In this document: positions 1-7,046 of the stretch, piece after piece
Position numbering within the stretch: position 1 is the first letter of the stretch
How the letters are laid out: every line of letters begins with the position of its first letter
Assembly (NCBI GenBank): GCA_025449435.1
Contig: JANWJO010000175.1
Coordinates: forward strand, 1 to 21,582
DNA: 21,582 bases
Source: Chloroflexota bacterium
GTDB lineage: Bacteria; Chloroflexota; UBA4733
Direction of reading: 5' to 3'
Notes under the pieces: generated by a model
Seen by the model: only the letters and a program-made list of their open reading frames with translations
What the model was told of the DNA's origin: nothing
Databases searched by the model: none
Position numbers and translations under genes: made by a program

Positions 1-1179
1 ATGCGTTGCGGCAGCCTAGACGACGGCGCCAGCGATGGCTTGGGTGCGACGCTATTGCTCAGCAGGATGCTCACCCAGGGCAACGCCAGGTTTCCCACCG
101 CTGAGCAACTGGCTATGCACCTGGAAACCATGGGCGCAGTGTATGGCGTATCCATCGAACCCGACATCACGTCCGTGGTGGTCAGCCTGCCGCTGACCGA
201 ATTGCCAGCGGCCCTGGACGCAGCCATCGCCATCGCAACTACACCGACGCTGCCGGAACAGGCCCTCCGCCAGGAGCGCCGGCGGCTGGCGAGCCAGTTC
301 CGCGCGGCCTGGGCCATACCGGCCAGCCGTTCGCACGACCTGATGGACCGGCTCCTCTACCCCGGCACGAGCGAAGGTCGTACCGCCAAGGACCTGGCCG
401 AAGCCATTCCATCGTTGACAGTACACGACTTGCAATCGGTACACGACTCGCGTTTCCGTCCCGCTGGGGCGGCGCTGGCTCTCGCCACACCAGGAGATCT
501 CACCGCTGCGCTCGACCTGGCCGAGGCGGCCGTGGCGCATTGGCAGGGCAGCGCACCAGCACGTGAACCGGCTGTGGCTGGCGGCACGAAGCGTTTTGCG
601 GGCGCGTCAATGACGTCCGACCTTACCTATCTAGTCATGGCGGCGCCTGGCGTACCACGCAGCCACCCCGACCTCGACGGGCTCAACGTGATGGCCGTCA
701 CACTCGGCGGTGGGGCTACCTCCCGGCTGTTTCTGGAGGTACGCGAGCGACGAGGGTTGTGTTACGGCATTGGCTGCCGTCTGGCTGCACATAGCGCGGG
801 AGGCGTGATTGCCATCGATGCTGGCGTGCCAACGGACCGGCTTGCAGAAGCGCTAGGTGCGATCAACGGACAGATCGATGAACTCGCTCAACACGCCACG
901 GAAGATGAAGTTGCCAAGGCAAAAGCGCTGTTGCTCGGGCACCTGGCGATGGAGTCGGATCACCCGGCTACATGGGCGCGCCGCTTTGGCCGGGACCTGG
1001 TGCAACTCAACCGCATCCGCACACACCAAGAGGTGATCGACAGTATTTCTGCCATCACGGTGGCCGACGTGCGCCGCCTGGCCGGCACCTACCTTGCGCG
1101 CAACCGCCTGTTTCTCACGGTAGCCGGCCCAGGTGCGACCACGAGCCGGTCCGAACGAGCGTTCGGACCTGTGCACTAG
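1..1179 (+). CDS. M16 family peptidase-like protein, catalytically inactive subunit (5' partial)
   Basis: This is an insulinase/processing-peptidase (M16) fold protein. The visible N-terminal part matches the family region around the zinc motif, but the place of HxxEH reads LLLSR (about residues 19-23, in LLLSRMLTQG), so both histidines and the glutamate are gone. The C-terminal M16 domain is clear, with SRLFLEVRERRGLCYGIG near residues 241-258. In bacteria such zinc-less subunits usually pair with an active M16 partner encoded next door; that gene would lie upstream of the window. The first base of the window is an ATG, but the reading starts in the middle of the family's 'RAGSLDD' segment, so the true start is upstream and roughly 30-50 residues are missing (inference from family length). 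The ornithine cyclodeaminase-like gene follows after 35 bp on the same strand. Confidence 0.88.
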   Translation: MRCGSLDDGASDGLGATLLLSRMLTQGNARFPTAEQLAMHLETMGAVYGVSIEPDITSVVVSLPLTELPAALDAAIAIATTPTLPEQALRQERRRLASQFRAAWAIPASRSHDLMDRLLYPGTSEGRTAKDLAEAIPSLTVHDLQSVHDSRFRPAGAALALATPGDLTAALDLAEAAVAHWQGSAPAREPAVAGGTKRFAGASMTSDLTYLVMAAPGVPRSHPDLDGLNVMAVTLGGGATSRLFLEVRERRGLCYGIGCRLAAHSAGGVIAIDAGVPTDRLAEALGAINGQIDELAQHATEDEVAKAKALLLGHLAMESDHPATWARRFGRDLVQLNRIRTHQEVIDSISAITVADVRRLAGTYLARNRLFLTVAGPGATTSRSERAFGPVH

Positions 1180-1214
1180 CGTAGGGACGTGCTCAAGCAT
1201 AAGGAGCTATCACC

Positions 1215-2165
1215 ATGCTGTATCTCACCGACGACCAGGTGGCTTCACTCGTGTCGATGCCCGAGGTGATCGATGAACTGGAGCGCGCCTTTCTTGCCCT
1301 GGCCAGCGACCAGGCAGCTGTGCAACCACGCCAGCGCGTGCGTATCCCCGGCGGCCTCATGAACGCCATGAACGGTGGCTGGTCCCAAGCCGGATTCGGG
1401 ACCAAGCTGTACACCGGGACGCGAAGTGGTGGCAGCACCGTGTTCCTGCTGTTCGACCCGAACAACGGCGGGTTGATAGCCTTGATGGAAGCGCGCAGGC
1501 TCGGACAGTTGCGTACCGGCGCCGCATCTGGCCTGGCAACGAAGCTACTGGCTAACCCTGATGCTAGCTCAGTCGCGGTGATCGGTAGCGGGTTTCAGGC
1601 ACGCACACAGCTCGCGGCCGTGTGCGCTGCCCGACCTATACAGCACGCCTGGTGTTACAGTCGCGACGCCCAACGGCGTGCGCAGTTTGCCAGCGAGTTG
1701 ACCGCCGCGCTAGGCATCCCGGTCGAGCCTTCGAGCGACGCCAACGCTGCCGTGGAAGTAGCGGACATCGTGATCACTATCACCTCGTCGGCAGAGCCCG
1801 TGTTCGATGGCCACGCACTGCAACCTGGCACACATATTAACGCGGCCGGCATCAACGATCCGGCCAAACGAGAGATCGACGCGGAAACCGTCCGCCGGTC
1901 CAGCCTCGTTGTGGTGGACTTAAAAAACCAGGCGCAGATCGAAAGTGGCGATCTTATCGCTGCCGCGCGCGATGGCGCTTTCCAATGGGACGCTGCAGTG
2001 GAACTAGCGCAACTCGTCGCCGGCAAGAGCACGGGACGCACAGCCGCGAGCGACATCACCCTGTTTGAGTCACAGGGCATCGCGTTGGAAGACGTCGCGA
2101 TCGCCGGCTTAGTGTATCGCCATGCCCTCGAACGCGGTGCCGGCAAACACATCACGTTGTCCTAG
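1215..2165 (+). CDS. ornithine cyclodeaminase / mu-crystallin family protein
   Basis: A 316-residue NAD(P)-dependent protein of the OCD/mu-crystallin family, whose members include ornithine cyclodeaminase, alanine dehydrogenase and ketimine or opine-type reductases. The dinucleotide motif GSGFQA is at residues 124-129. The family's substrate-site lysine (K64 in FGTKLYTGT) and arginine (R100 in LRTGAASGLAT) are present. The segment after the Rossmann core reads INAAGINDPAKREID rather than the GGDCPGKTE-like sequence of true ornithine cyclodeaminase, so the exact substrate cannot be given; a reductase or dehydrogenase role is as likely. The ATG is preceded by AAGGAG at 1201-1206 with 8-nt spacing. 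It is probably co-transcribed with the M16 gene upstream and is convergent with the oxidoreductase gene 7 bp downstream. Cytosolic. Confidence 0.92.
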   Translation: MLYLTDDQVASLVSMPEVIDELERAFLALASDQAAVQPRQRVRIPGGLMNAMNGGWSQAGFGTKLYTGTRSGGSTVFLLFDPNNGGLIALMEARRLGQLRTGAASGLATKLLANPDASSVAVIGSGFQARTQLAAVCAARPIQHAWCYSRDAQRRAQFASELTAALGIPVEPSSDANAAVEVADIVITITSSAEPVFDGHALQPGTHINAAGINDPAKREIDAETVRRSSLVVVDLKNQAQIESGDLIAAARDGAFQWDAAVELAQLVAGKSTGRTAASDITLFESQGIALEDVAIAGLVYRHALERGAGKHITLS

Positions 2166-2172
2166 GCGGCTG

Positions 2173-3198
2173 CTACCCCTGCAGGAGCGCCTGCAGATCG
2201 ATAGGGCGGTGTTCGCGGGCCGACTCGACAGCACCAACGGTGATGGCGTGGGTACGCAGCGCGTCGCTATAGGATGAGCGAACGAGCGAGCGATCGCCCG
2301 TGGACACCGCCCGTACGAAGGCGTCGTTGAGCCGGTAGTTGCTCTCGTCGTGCTCGACCTTGATCTCTTCGCGCTCCTGACCCGGCCGCATGATGGTGAT
2401 AGACCCGGCGGACACGCCAAGGACGAGGTCTTTCGCGACGACGTGGACGTAGTTGCTCAGATTTGGCATCTGGGGACCGGCCACGGCGCACGAGTTGACG
2501 ATACTGCCCACCGCGCCGCTCGCAAACGTTACGGTGACCGCGTTAACGTCGTCGATGGTCATGTCGGGCACGTCGGTGAGCAGGGCGCGGTTGGCGGCGG
2601 CATACACGGTGGTCGCATCACCGGCAAGGTAGCGCAGCACGTCGACGGAGTGCGTGTGCTGCTCGATGAGCATGCCACCAGACTTACTTTGGACGCGCCA
2701 CCAGGGGTTCGACGGCAACCCTCCTAACCTGATGGCTATGAGCAATCCGACAGGAACCCCGTGCAACAGTTGGCGGGCTTTTTCCATCGGCTCGGCGTAG
2801 CGCCATTGGTAGCCAACGACGCCGAGGACACCTTTCTCACGAATGTGGGCATCGATTTCGCGCGCCACCGGCATGTCAACGGCGAGCGGCTTTTCCACGA
2901 AGATCGCCTTGCTAGCGTCGATGATGGCGTGCTCGATCGCACCGTGGGCAAACGGCGGCAGGCTTACGTACACGGCATCCAGATGTACGGATTCCAGCAT
3001 TTTCTTGGTGTCCGCAAACGCCGGCGCCGTCACCGGCTGACCCTCGTGGCGGCTGTTGAGCTTGTCCAGCGCTGAGGTGGCGAGCTCTTCGGTTACGTCG
3101 CACACGGCGGCGATGTTCGCTTCGGGAATCCGCACGAGGTCCATCATCTCCCGGACCGCACGATTGCCGCAGCCCACAAACCCAATCTGTACCGTCAC
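2173..3198 (-). CDS. Gfo/Idh/MocA family oxidoreductase
   Basis: A 341-residue NAD(P)-dependent sugar or inositol dehydrogenase-type protein. The N-terminal Rossmann motif is IGFVGCGNR (residues 5-13), the family EKP motif is at 102-104 (FVEKPLAVD), and the substrate-domain histidine and aspartate are seen in GGMLIEQHTHSVDVLRY (H183, D186). This is the usual length and domain order for the family; the sugar substrate cannot be read from sequence. The GTG start is fixed by a TGA directly before it in frame, with AAGGAG 8 nt upstream. An ATG in that leader is out of frame. The gene has a good promoter of its own (3232-3260), so it need not depend on the MerR gene upstream. Tail-to-tail with the OCD-like gene. 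Confidence 0.93.
   Translation of the reverse strand: MTVQIGFVGCGNRAVREMMDLVRIPEANIAAVCDVTEELATSALDKLNSRHEGQPVTAPAFADTKKMLESVHLDAVYVSLPPFAHGAIEHAIIDASKAIFVEKPLAVDMPVAREIDAHIREKGVLGVVGYQWRYAEPMEKARQLLHGVPVGLLIAIRLGGLPSNPWWRVQSKSGGMLIEQHTHSVDVLRYLAGDATTVYAAANRALLTDVPDMTIDDVNAVTVTFASGAVGSIVNSCAVAGPQMPNLSNYVHVVAKDLVLGVSAGSITIMRPGQEREEIKVEHDESNYRLNDAFVRAVSTGDRSLVRSSYSDALRTHAITVGAVESAREHRPIDLQALLQG
2179..2196. terminator. hairpin between two convergent genes (possible terminator)
   Basis: A perfect 7-bp stem, CTGCAGG (2179-2185) and CCTGCAG (2190-2196), with loop AGCG. It sits 13 bp after the stop of the OCD-like gene and inside the last codons of the opposing oxidoreductase. There is no T-run on either strand, so it is not a classical intrinsic terminator and may simply be a codon coincidence. 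Confidence 0.25.
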
Positions 3199-3231
3199 TC
3201 ATCGTCTCCTTCATCTGGCGTATCGCGCGAC

Positions 3232-3260
3232 ACTGTAGCAACCACGCGGCAACGGGTCAA
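3232..3260 (-). promoter_or_regulatory. sigma-70-type promoter of the Gfo/Idh/MocA gene
   Basis: On the minus strand TTGACC (3260-3255) is followed after exactly 17 bp by TACAGT (3237-3232), a good match to -35 and -10 elements. Expected initiation is near 3225, giving a leader of about 25-30 nt that contains AAGGAG. The spacer repeats GTTGC twice, which could be part of an operator (inference). Confidence 0.6.
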
Positions 3261-3285
3261 CCACAACATGGTCGAAGTTCAAGAC

Positions 3286-3759
3286 CTAGGAGCGGCGAGG
3301 AAAGCGCTCCGGGGGGGTGCTGCGATAGGGCTGGCCGTTGGTTGGATGCGGATGCTGCGCCTGCTCCAATTGCTTCTTGAGTTCGCGCACGTCGGCTTCG
3401 AGCGACAGCACGCGGTTGTTGGTAGTGCGCAGCATATCGGCTACGATCTGGCGGACGGCCGTCGCCGTCATCGATGGCTCACCGCCATCGGCATGGACCA
3501 CATTGGCCTGTGCCGGTTGTTCGCTGGCGCTACGCTCGTCGCTGTCCTGCAATACCTCACGAGCGCTGGCGTAGGAGTGCCCAGTTTTCAACAGGTTTTT
3601 GACCTTGTGCAGAAAGGCCACATCAGACTCGGTAAAGACGCGGATAGCGCCGTCGCCCGTACGCGCGTGAGGAGATAGGCCGCCTGGAAACTCGTGTGTC
3701 CACCGGCGGAGTGTGGGGACGGGCACAGCGAGTAAAACCGCCACCTGACCAATCTTCAC
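3286..3759 (-). CDS. MerR-type HTH transcriptional regulator
   Basis: A 157-residue DNA-binding protein with a MerR-like winged helix at residues 1-65: MKIGQVAVLLAVPVPTLRRW forms the first helix-turn-helix, and RVFTESDVAFLHKVKNLLKTGHSYASAREVL continues the domain. A polar linker (about 70-100) leads to a short predicted coiled coil (VLSLEADVRELKKQLEQ, about 117-133) that would serve dimerisation. No effector-binding cysteines or GyrI-like domain are visible, so the ligand is unknown. The start is GTG. There is no Shine-Dalgarno sequence, but TATACT lies six bases before the GTG, fitting a leaderless mRNA. It is divergent from the methyltransferase with a 35-bp gap, a usual arrangement for a MerR regulator controlling its neighbour as well as itself (inference). 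Confidence 0.88.
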   Translation of the reverse strand: MKIGQVAVLLAVPVPTLRRWTHEFPGGLSPHARTGDGAIRVFTESDVAFLHKVKNLLKTGHSYASAREVLQDSDERSASEQPAQANVVHADGGEPSMTATAVRQIVADMLRTTNNRVLSLEADVRELKKQLEQAQHPHPTNGQPYRSTPPERFPRRS

Positions 3760-3773
3760 GGTGCTAGTATAGC
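3745..3773. promoter_or_regulatory. overlapping divergent promoters, MerR gene and methyltransferase gene
   Basis: On the minus strand TATACT (3771-3766) stands six bases before the MerR GTG. On the plus strand CTGACC (3745-3750) and TATAGC (3768-3773) are 17 bp apart and point to the methyltransferase. The two -10 boxes share bases 3768-3771, so polymerase binding in one direction would exclude the other. The -35 of the minus-strand promoter is weak. Confidence 0.42.
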
Positions 3774-3794
3774 GAGAGCGAATGACCCAATAGG

Positions 3795-4622
3795 ATGAGC
3801 GGTAACACCTTTCAGGCAGAACGCGATCCTCACCTCGACCGGTTTGTAGCAGCGGTTGTCGATCAAGAAAACGACGTCAGCACGCCTGATATGCCTTGGG
3901 TCCGGACGCTAGCGCGGCAGTTCCCTGGGCAGACCATCGATCTTGGCTGTGGCGCTGGCCGGTTGACCAGAGCACTAGGGCAAGCCGGCGCTCAGGTGAC
4001 TGGTATCGACCATTCGCCAGCTATGCTCCAGCGCTTTGCCGAGCGCCTAGCCAACGAAACGGAACAGGTCCAGCAACGCATCCGGCAGGTGCACGGATCG
4101 CTCGTGACCGTCGATCACCACCTGCCTCCCGGCAGCGTGTCGCTGGCGGTGTGTGGTTTCAACACCTTCGCTGCGCTGCTCACCGTGGACGAGCAAGTGC
4201 AGTTCCTCACCGCTGTGTGTCGCTGCCTAGCGCCGGGCGGCTGCCTGGCACTCGTGACCGGCACGCCCGACAGCCGCGCCTTAAGCATCGCAGCAGACAT
4301 GGCGGCCCAGGTGTACGAACACAACGTCTGGTACCGCGGTGAGCGACTCTTGGTGAAGCGGTATGACCTACACCGGCACACCGACGAAACGGCGCAATTG
4401 CGCCACCTCAGCCTGCTGTACGACATACGTTCGACCGATGGCGGACGGCGGCGGATGCAGTTCGACTACGCAGCGCGCTACTGCACGCGCTGGGAGCTGG
4501 TCCACCTGCTGGCCCGCTGCGGCTTCACGAGTATCGAGGTAGCCGGTGGCTACGCGGGCGAACCCTATGCCGCCGCCAATGGCTTGCTCGTTCTCACGGC
4601 AACGACACCACGCCGTCCATAA
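3795..4622 (+). CDS. class I SAM-dependent methyltransferase
   Basis: A 275-residue Rossmann-fold methyltransferase. Motif I is TIDLGCGAGRLTRAL (about residues 47-61), followed by VTGIDHSPAMLQ (motif II acidic residue) and the post-motif LAPGGCLALVTGTP region. The C-terminal part (about 180-275) has the beta-strand pair typical of small-molecule methyltransferases. The acceptor substrate cannot be deduced. The start is ATG; only a weak purine stretch precedes it. Its 3' end overlaps the opposing MaoC gene by 29 bp. Probably controlled by the divergent MerR-type regulator (inference from position). Confidence 0.9.
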   Translation: MSGNTFQAERDPHLDRFVAAVVDQENDVSTPDMPWVRTLARQFPGQTIDLGCGAGRLTRALGQAGAQVTGIDHSPAMLQRFAERLANETEQVQQRIRQVHGSLVTVDHHLPPGSVSLAVCGFNTFAALLTVDEQVQFLTAVCRCLAPGGCLALVTGTPDSRALSIAADMAAQVYEHNVWYRGERLLVKRYDLHRHTDETAQLRHLSLLYDIRSTDGGRRRMQFDYAARYCTRWELVHLLARCGFTSIEVAGGYAGEPYAAANGLLVLTATTPRRP

Positions 4623-4995
4623 CCACATCCGCAGCCTGGTTCGTTACTGATAGCCTGGCGCGAACGCCCGGTGGCTGGTCCGGCTCAAGAGCCACGCCTT
4701 CAATGGTCACCTGCAGGTGCAACTCGTCGCCTGGTCGAGCCGGGGCCCGAAAGCGGACCCGTACTGTAGAACCTTCAAGCCCGCGCTGGCCAAATGCGGT
4801 GGCGAGTAACGAGTTCATCCAGGCGAACACCAGCATCCCGTGTGCCACGGTGCCGCCCAGCGGTGTCTCCCGTGCAAACGCCTCATCCACATGCAAGGGG
4901 TTGTGGTCGCCGCTCACCTCGGCATAGGCAAGAATTTGGGCTTGCGTCACCGTGCGAGTCGCGGTCCACGACGATCCGGGTTCCCAGGCACTCAC
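4594..4995 (-). CDS. MaoC-type dehydratase/hydratase, catalytic subunit
   Basis: A 133-residue single hot-dog protein of the MaoC/(R)-hydratase family. The hydratase-2 motif SGDHNPLHVD (residues 28-37) contains the catalytic pair Asp30 and His35, and the GGTVAHGML segment follows, as in R-specific enoyl-CoA hydratases and the HadB subunit of mycobacterial 3-hydroxyacyl-ACP dehydratase. It should reversibly dehydrate a 3-hydroxyacyl thioester. Its GTG start overlaps the stop of the upstream gene in GTGA (4 bp), implying translational coupling to the non-catalytic partner. The 3' end overlaps the methyltransferase on the other strand by 29 bp. Whether the carrier is CoA or ACP is not visible. 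Confidence 0.92.
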   Translation of the reverse strand: MSAWEPGSSWTATRTVTQAQILAYAEVSGDHNPLHVDEAFARETPLGGTVAHGMLVFAWMNSLLATAFGQRGLEGSTVRVRFRAPARPGDELHLQVTIEGVALEPDQPPGVRARLSVTNQAADVVMDGVVSLP

Positions 4996-5420
4996 GCTGA
5001 AGCTCCCTGGTCTGCTGAAGGTGCGTCGGGCAGCACCAGAGACATCGTGCCCTGGGCCAGTTCTGCAGTAGCCGCGCGCAGCGAGAGCTCGATCGACAGC
5101 AAACGCATGCCGCGCCGGTTGGCAACTCGGGTAACAGCCGGCTGGCAGGTTAGTGGCTCATCCACCGGAATGCGAGCCAAGACCCGCCAATCTTGCGCGG
5201 TGTGGACCGTTCCGGGCGGCAGCCCAATGAGGTCCATCAGAAAACGTAGGCAAGCGGCCAGTGCCAAGGCAGGCGGCACCTGAGGAGCTACAGCCACCGC
5301 TTCACGAGTGGGGCCATCGTCCACCACCTCCAGAAACCGGTCAACCTGGCTGCGCGTGAACGCCACTCGTGCCGCCGGCAGTTGCTCGCCCACCCGGAGG
5401 CTCTCGGCACTATGGCTCAT
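4992..5420 (-). CDS. MaoC-like N-terminal (FAS1-type) dehydratase subunit, non-catalytic
   Basis: A 142-residue hot-dog fold protein resembling the FAS1-like dehydratase region / MaoC_dehydrat_N family. PGTVHTAQDWRVLARIPVDEPL (about residues 69-90) matches the family's 'G..H..Q.....RP...G..L' segment, and the aspartate/histidine hydratase motif is absent. Partners of this type form the substrate-binding half of a heterodimer, as HadA does with HadB. The gene overlaps the catalytic MaoC gene downstream by 4 bp and the acyltransferase gene upstream by 11 bp, so the three are almost certainly co-translated. ATG start. Identification as HadA-like rests on fold pattern and gene pairing. Confidence 0.8.
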   Translation of the reverse strand: MSHSAESLRVGEQLPAARVAFTRSQVDRFLEVVDDGPTREAVAVAPQVPPALALAACLRFLMDLIGLPPGTVHTAQDWRVLARIPVDEPLTCQPAVTRVANRRGMRLLSIELSLRAATAELAQGTMSLVLPDAPSADQGASA

Positions 5421-6321
5421 GGTTCGTCTCCCACAGCGGCCGGAACGGGTACCACTGTTCTGGATGGCCGCGTATCACCATCTCGAAGTAGGCCGCCACT
5501 TGTTGCGACAAGCGGTTGGTCTCAGCAACAAGTTCGGCACCTGGCACGGCAAGCACCGGCGGCTCGACGATGACATCACTACGATTGTCGGCGCGGCGAA
5601 TGGACACAATGGGCACGAGTGTGGCGCCGGTCCGCAGAGCGAGGTGGGCAGGACCCGCGGCGATGTAGGTTCGCTGGCCGAACAGCTCGACCGGCGCAGC
5701 GCGAAAGTCTTTTACCAGGTCAGAGATGAGCACGACCACTTCATTCTGGCGCAGGGCGCGAACGATGGGACGTACGGCGTTGGATTGGGCGACGAGCGAC
5801 AGGCCAACGCGCTGGCGTGAGGTGGCAGCAGCCCGGCTTATCAAGCCCTCATCAACCACAGCGGTGACCCGATATGGAACAAATGCCGCCAGATTGGATG
5901 CAGGCTCCCAGTTCCCAACGTGCGGCGCAACCAGGATGACGCCCTTGCCGCGTGCCAACCCAGCATCGATGTGCTCCAGCCCGGACACGTGGATCCAGGT
6001 GCGCAATTCGTCCAGCGGCATGGTACGCAGCCGGAGCGTATCGAGCATCATGCGCGCATAGCTGGTGAGCGAATGCCGCGCCACTCGACGCACGCGCGGC
6101 GACTGCGCGGACTGCCCCAGCGCAACCGACAGGTTGTGTTGGAGGGCGGCGCGTCCCTGCCGCATGAACTGATAGGCGATGAGTCCACAGCCGTCTGCGA
6201 TGAGATAGCTCAGCCACTCGGGCAGGACGTTGGCGAGGGCGCTACCCAGGTCCAGCACGGGTACTACCCAGTGCTCAACGGAATTCCAGCGCGGTGCGGC
6301 GCCCTGCTGTTCTCTTACCAC
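5410..6321 (-). CDS. LpxL/HtrB-PatA family lysophospholipid-type acyltransferase
   Basis: A 303-residue membrane-associated acyltransferase of the family containing lipid A lauroyltransferase (LpxL) and actinobacterial phosphatidylinositol-mannoside acyltransferase (PatA). The catalytic HX4E motif is HVGNWE (His134, Glu139). The later family blocks DLVKDFRAAPVELFGQRT and HPEQWYPFRPLW are present. A hydrophobic stretch near residues 16-50 probably anchors the protein at the inner membrane face. No other lipid A gene is present in the window, so a phospholipid or glycolipid acceptor is more likely than lipid A (inference). GTG start without a strong Shine-Dalgarno sequence; an ATG 19 bp upstream is out of frame. 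It lies in an operon with the dehydratase pair downstream, which could supply or modify its acyl donor. Confidence 0.9.
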   Translation of the reverse strand: MVREQQGAAPRWNSVEHWVVPVLDLGSALANVLPEWLSYLIADGCGLIAYQFMRQGRAALQHNLSVALGQSAQSPRVRRVARHSLTSYARMMLDTLRLRTMPLDELRTWIHVSGLEHIDAGLARGKGVILVAPHVGNWEPASNLAAFVPYRVTAVVDEGLISRAAATSRQRVGLSLVAQSNAVRPIVRALRQNEVVVLISDLVKDFRAAPVELFGQRTYIAAGPAHLALRTGATLVPIVSIRRADNRSDVIVEPPVLAVPGAELVAETNRLSQQVAAYFEMVIRGHPEQWYPFRPLWETNHEP

Positions 6322-6360
6322 CGGTGGGAGCGTTGCTCATACAGGTTTGGCCATCGGAGA

Positions 6361-6918
6361 TTAGCCATCGGTGCAGTTCTCCGGAATGAGGCGCTCAACG
6401 ATGACTACGTCGTGCCAGACACCGTCGAGCCTGGCATGCTTGTAGTAGGTGCCGGCTTCGCGGAATCCGACGCGAGCGAGCAGCTTACGACTGGCCATAT
6501 TCTCCACAAACACTCTCGACACGAGCTTCCAATAGCCCGCCGCGCGCGCGGCGTCGATCAGCGCCTCCATAGCTTTCTGACCGGCACCGCTGCCGCGTGC
6601 CGCCCGCTCGACATACACCGAGAACTCAGCAATCCCCGCGTAACACTCGCGTGGGCGATAGGTCGAGGTGCTGGCCCAGGCGATGACACGGCCAGCGTGC
6701 TCTACCACCACGATGGGGTGGCGCCCATCAAACCAAGCGCCGATGTCGGCAGGAGAGCGCGGCAACGTTTCAAAGGTGGCCGTACGGTCGGCAATGCCCT
6801 GGTTGTAGATCGCGGCAATGGCTGCAGCATCGGCCAGCGTCGCGAGGCGAGTGCTGCGTTCGCCGTCAGGGTGAACACCGGTATTCCTAAAGGGCGGGCT
6901 AGATGGCTGCGACGTCAC
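6361..6918 (-). CDS. arsN1: GNAT acetyltransferase, ArsN1-like (arsinothricin/phosphinothricin resistance type)
   Basis: A 185-residue GCN5-related N-acetyltransferase. The pattern fits the ArsN1/phosphinothricin acetyltransferase group: IYNQGIADRTATFET (about residues 37-51), CYAGIAEFSVYV (92-103), the acetyl-CoA loop RAARGSGAGQKA (105-116), KLVSRVFVENMASRKL and GVWHDVVIVERLIPEN near the C-terminus. Such enzymes acetylate the amino group of glutamate analogues that inhibit glutamine synthetase, giving resistance. No other ars gene is nearby, so the natural substrate remains open. The GTG start has AAGG about 10 nt upstream and leaves a non-conserved N-terminal tail of about 22 residues; a later start is possible but no better codon is seen. 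It leads the four-gene minus-strand group and is followed after 39 bp by the acyltransferase. Confidence 0.85.
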   Translation of the reverse strand: MTSQPSSPPFRNTGVHPDGERSTRLATLADAAAIAAIYNQGIADRTATFETLPRSPADIGAWFDGRHPIVVVEHAGRVIAWASTSTYRPRECYAGIAEFSVYVERAARGSGAGQKAMEALIDAARAAGYWKLVSRVFVENMASRKLLARVGFREAGTYYKHARLDGVWHDVVIVERLIPENCTDG

Positions 6919-6989
6919 AGGGTTGCCTTGTTTACTCCGCCTGATTTGGGACGGAACCGCTCCGCCCGACCGTGTTGGTCGCGCCAGGC

Positions 6990-6998
6990 ATCATACCA
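6990..6998 (-). promoter_or_regulatory. extended -10 promoter upstream of the ArsN1-like gene
   Basis: On the minus strand TGGTATGAT (6998-6990) is an extended -10 (TG-N-TATGAT); no convincing -35 is seen. The leader of about 65 nt to the GTG contains a hairpin with arms CGACC and GGTCG (loop AACAC, about 6968-6982), which may affect expression (inference). Confidence 0.4.
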
Positions 6999-7011
6999 AG
7001 CCGCACGAGCC

Positions 7012-7046
7012 TTGACTTCTCAGTCGCTTGGATGTATCATCCAGTC
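7012..7046 (+). promoter_or_regulatory. sigma-70 promoter giving a leaderless rpiR-type mRNA
   Basis: TTGACT (7012-7017), a 17-bp spacer and TATCAT (7035-7040) form a near-consensus promoter. The ATG of the regulator begins at 7047, six bases after the -10, which is where transcription would start. There is no Shine-Dalgarno sequence, consistent with a leaderless transcript. Confidence 0.65.
7030..7042. promoter_or_regulatory. inverted repeat over the -10 (possible operator)
   Basis: GGATG-TAT-CATCC is a perfect 5-bp inverted repeat centred on the -10 box of the regulator's promoter. A repressor bound here would block the promoter, so autoregulation by the RpiR-type protein is plausible but not shown. 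Confidence 0.35.

Noticed and set aside
6972..7046. Upstream 25-codon extension of the RpiR-type regulator
   Set aside because: It would have to be translated from DNA lying before the promoter that starts transcription at 7047; the extra residues are not family-like.
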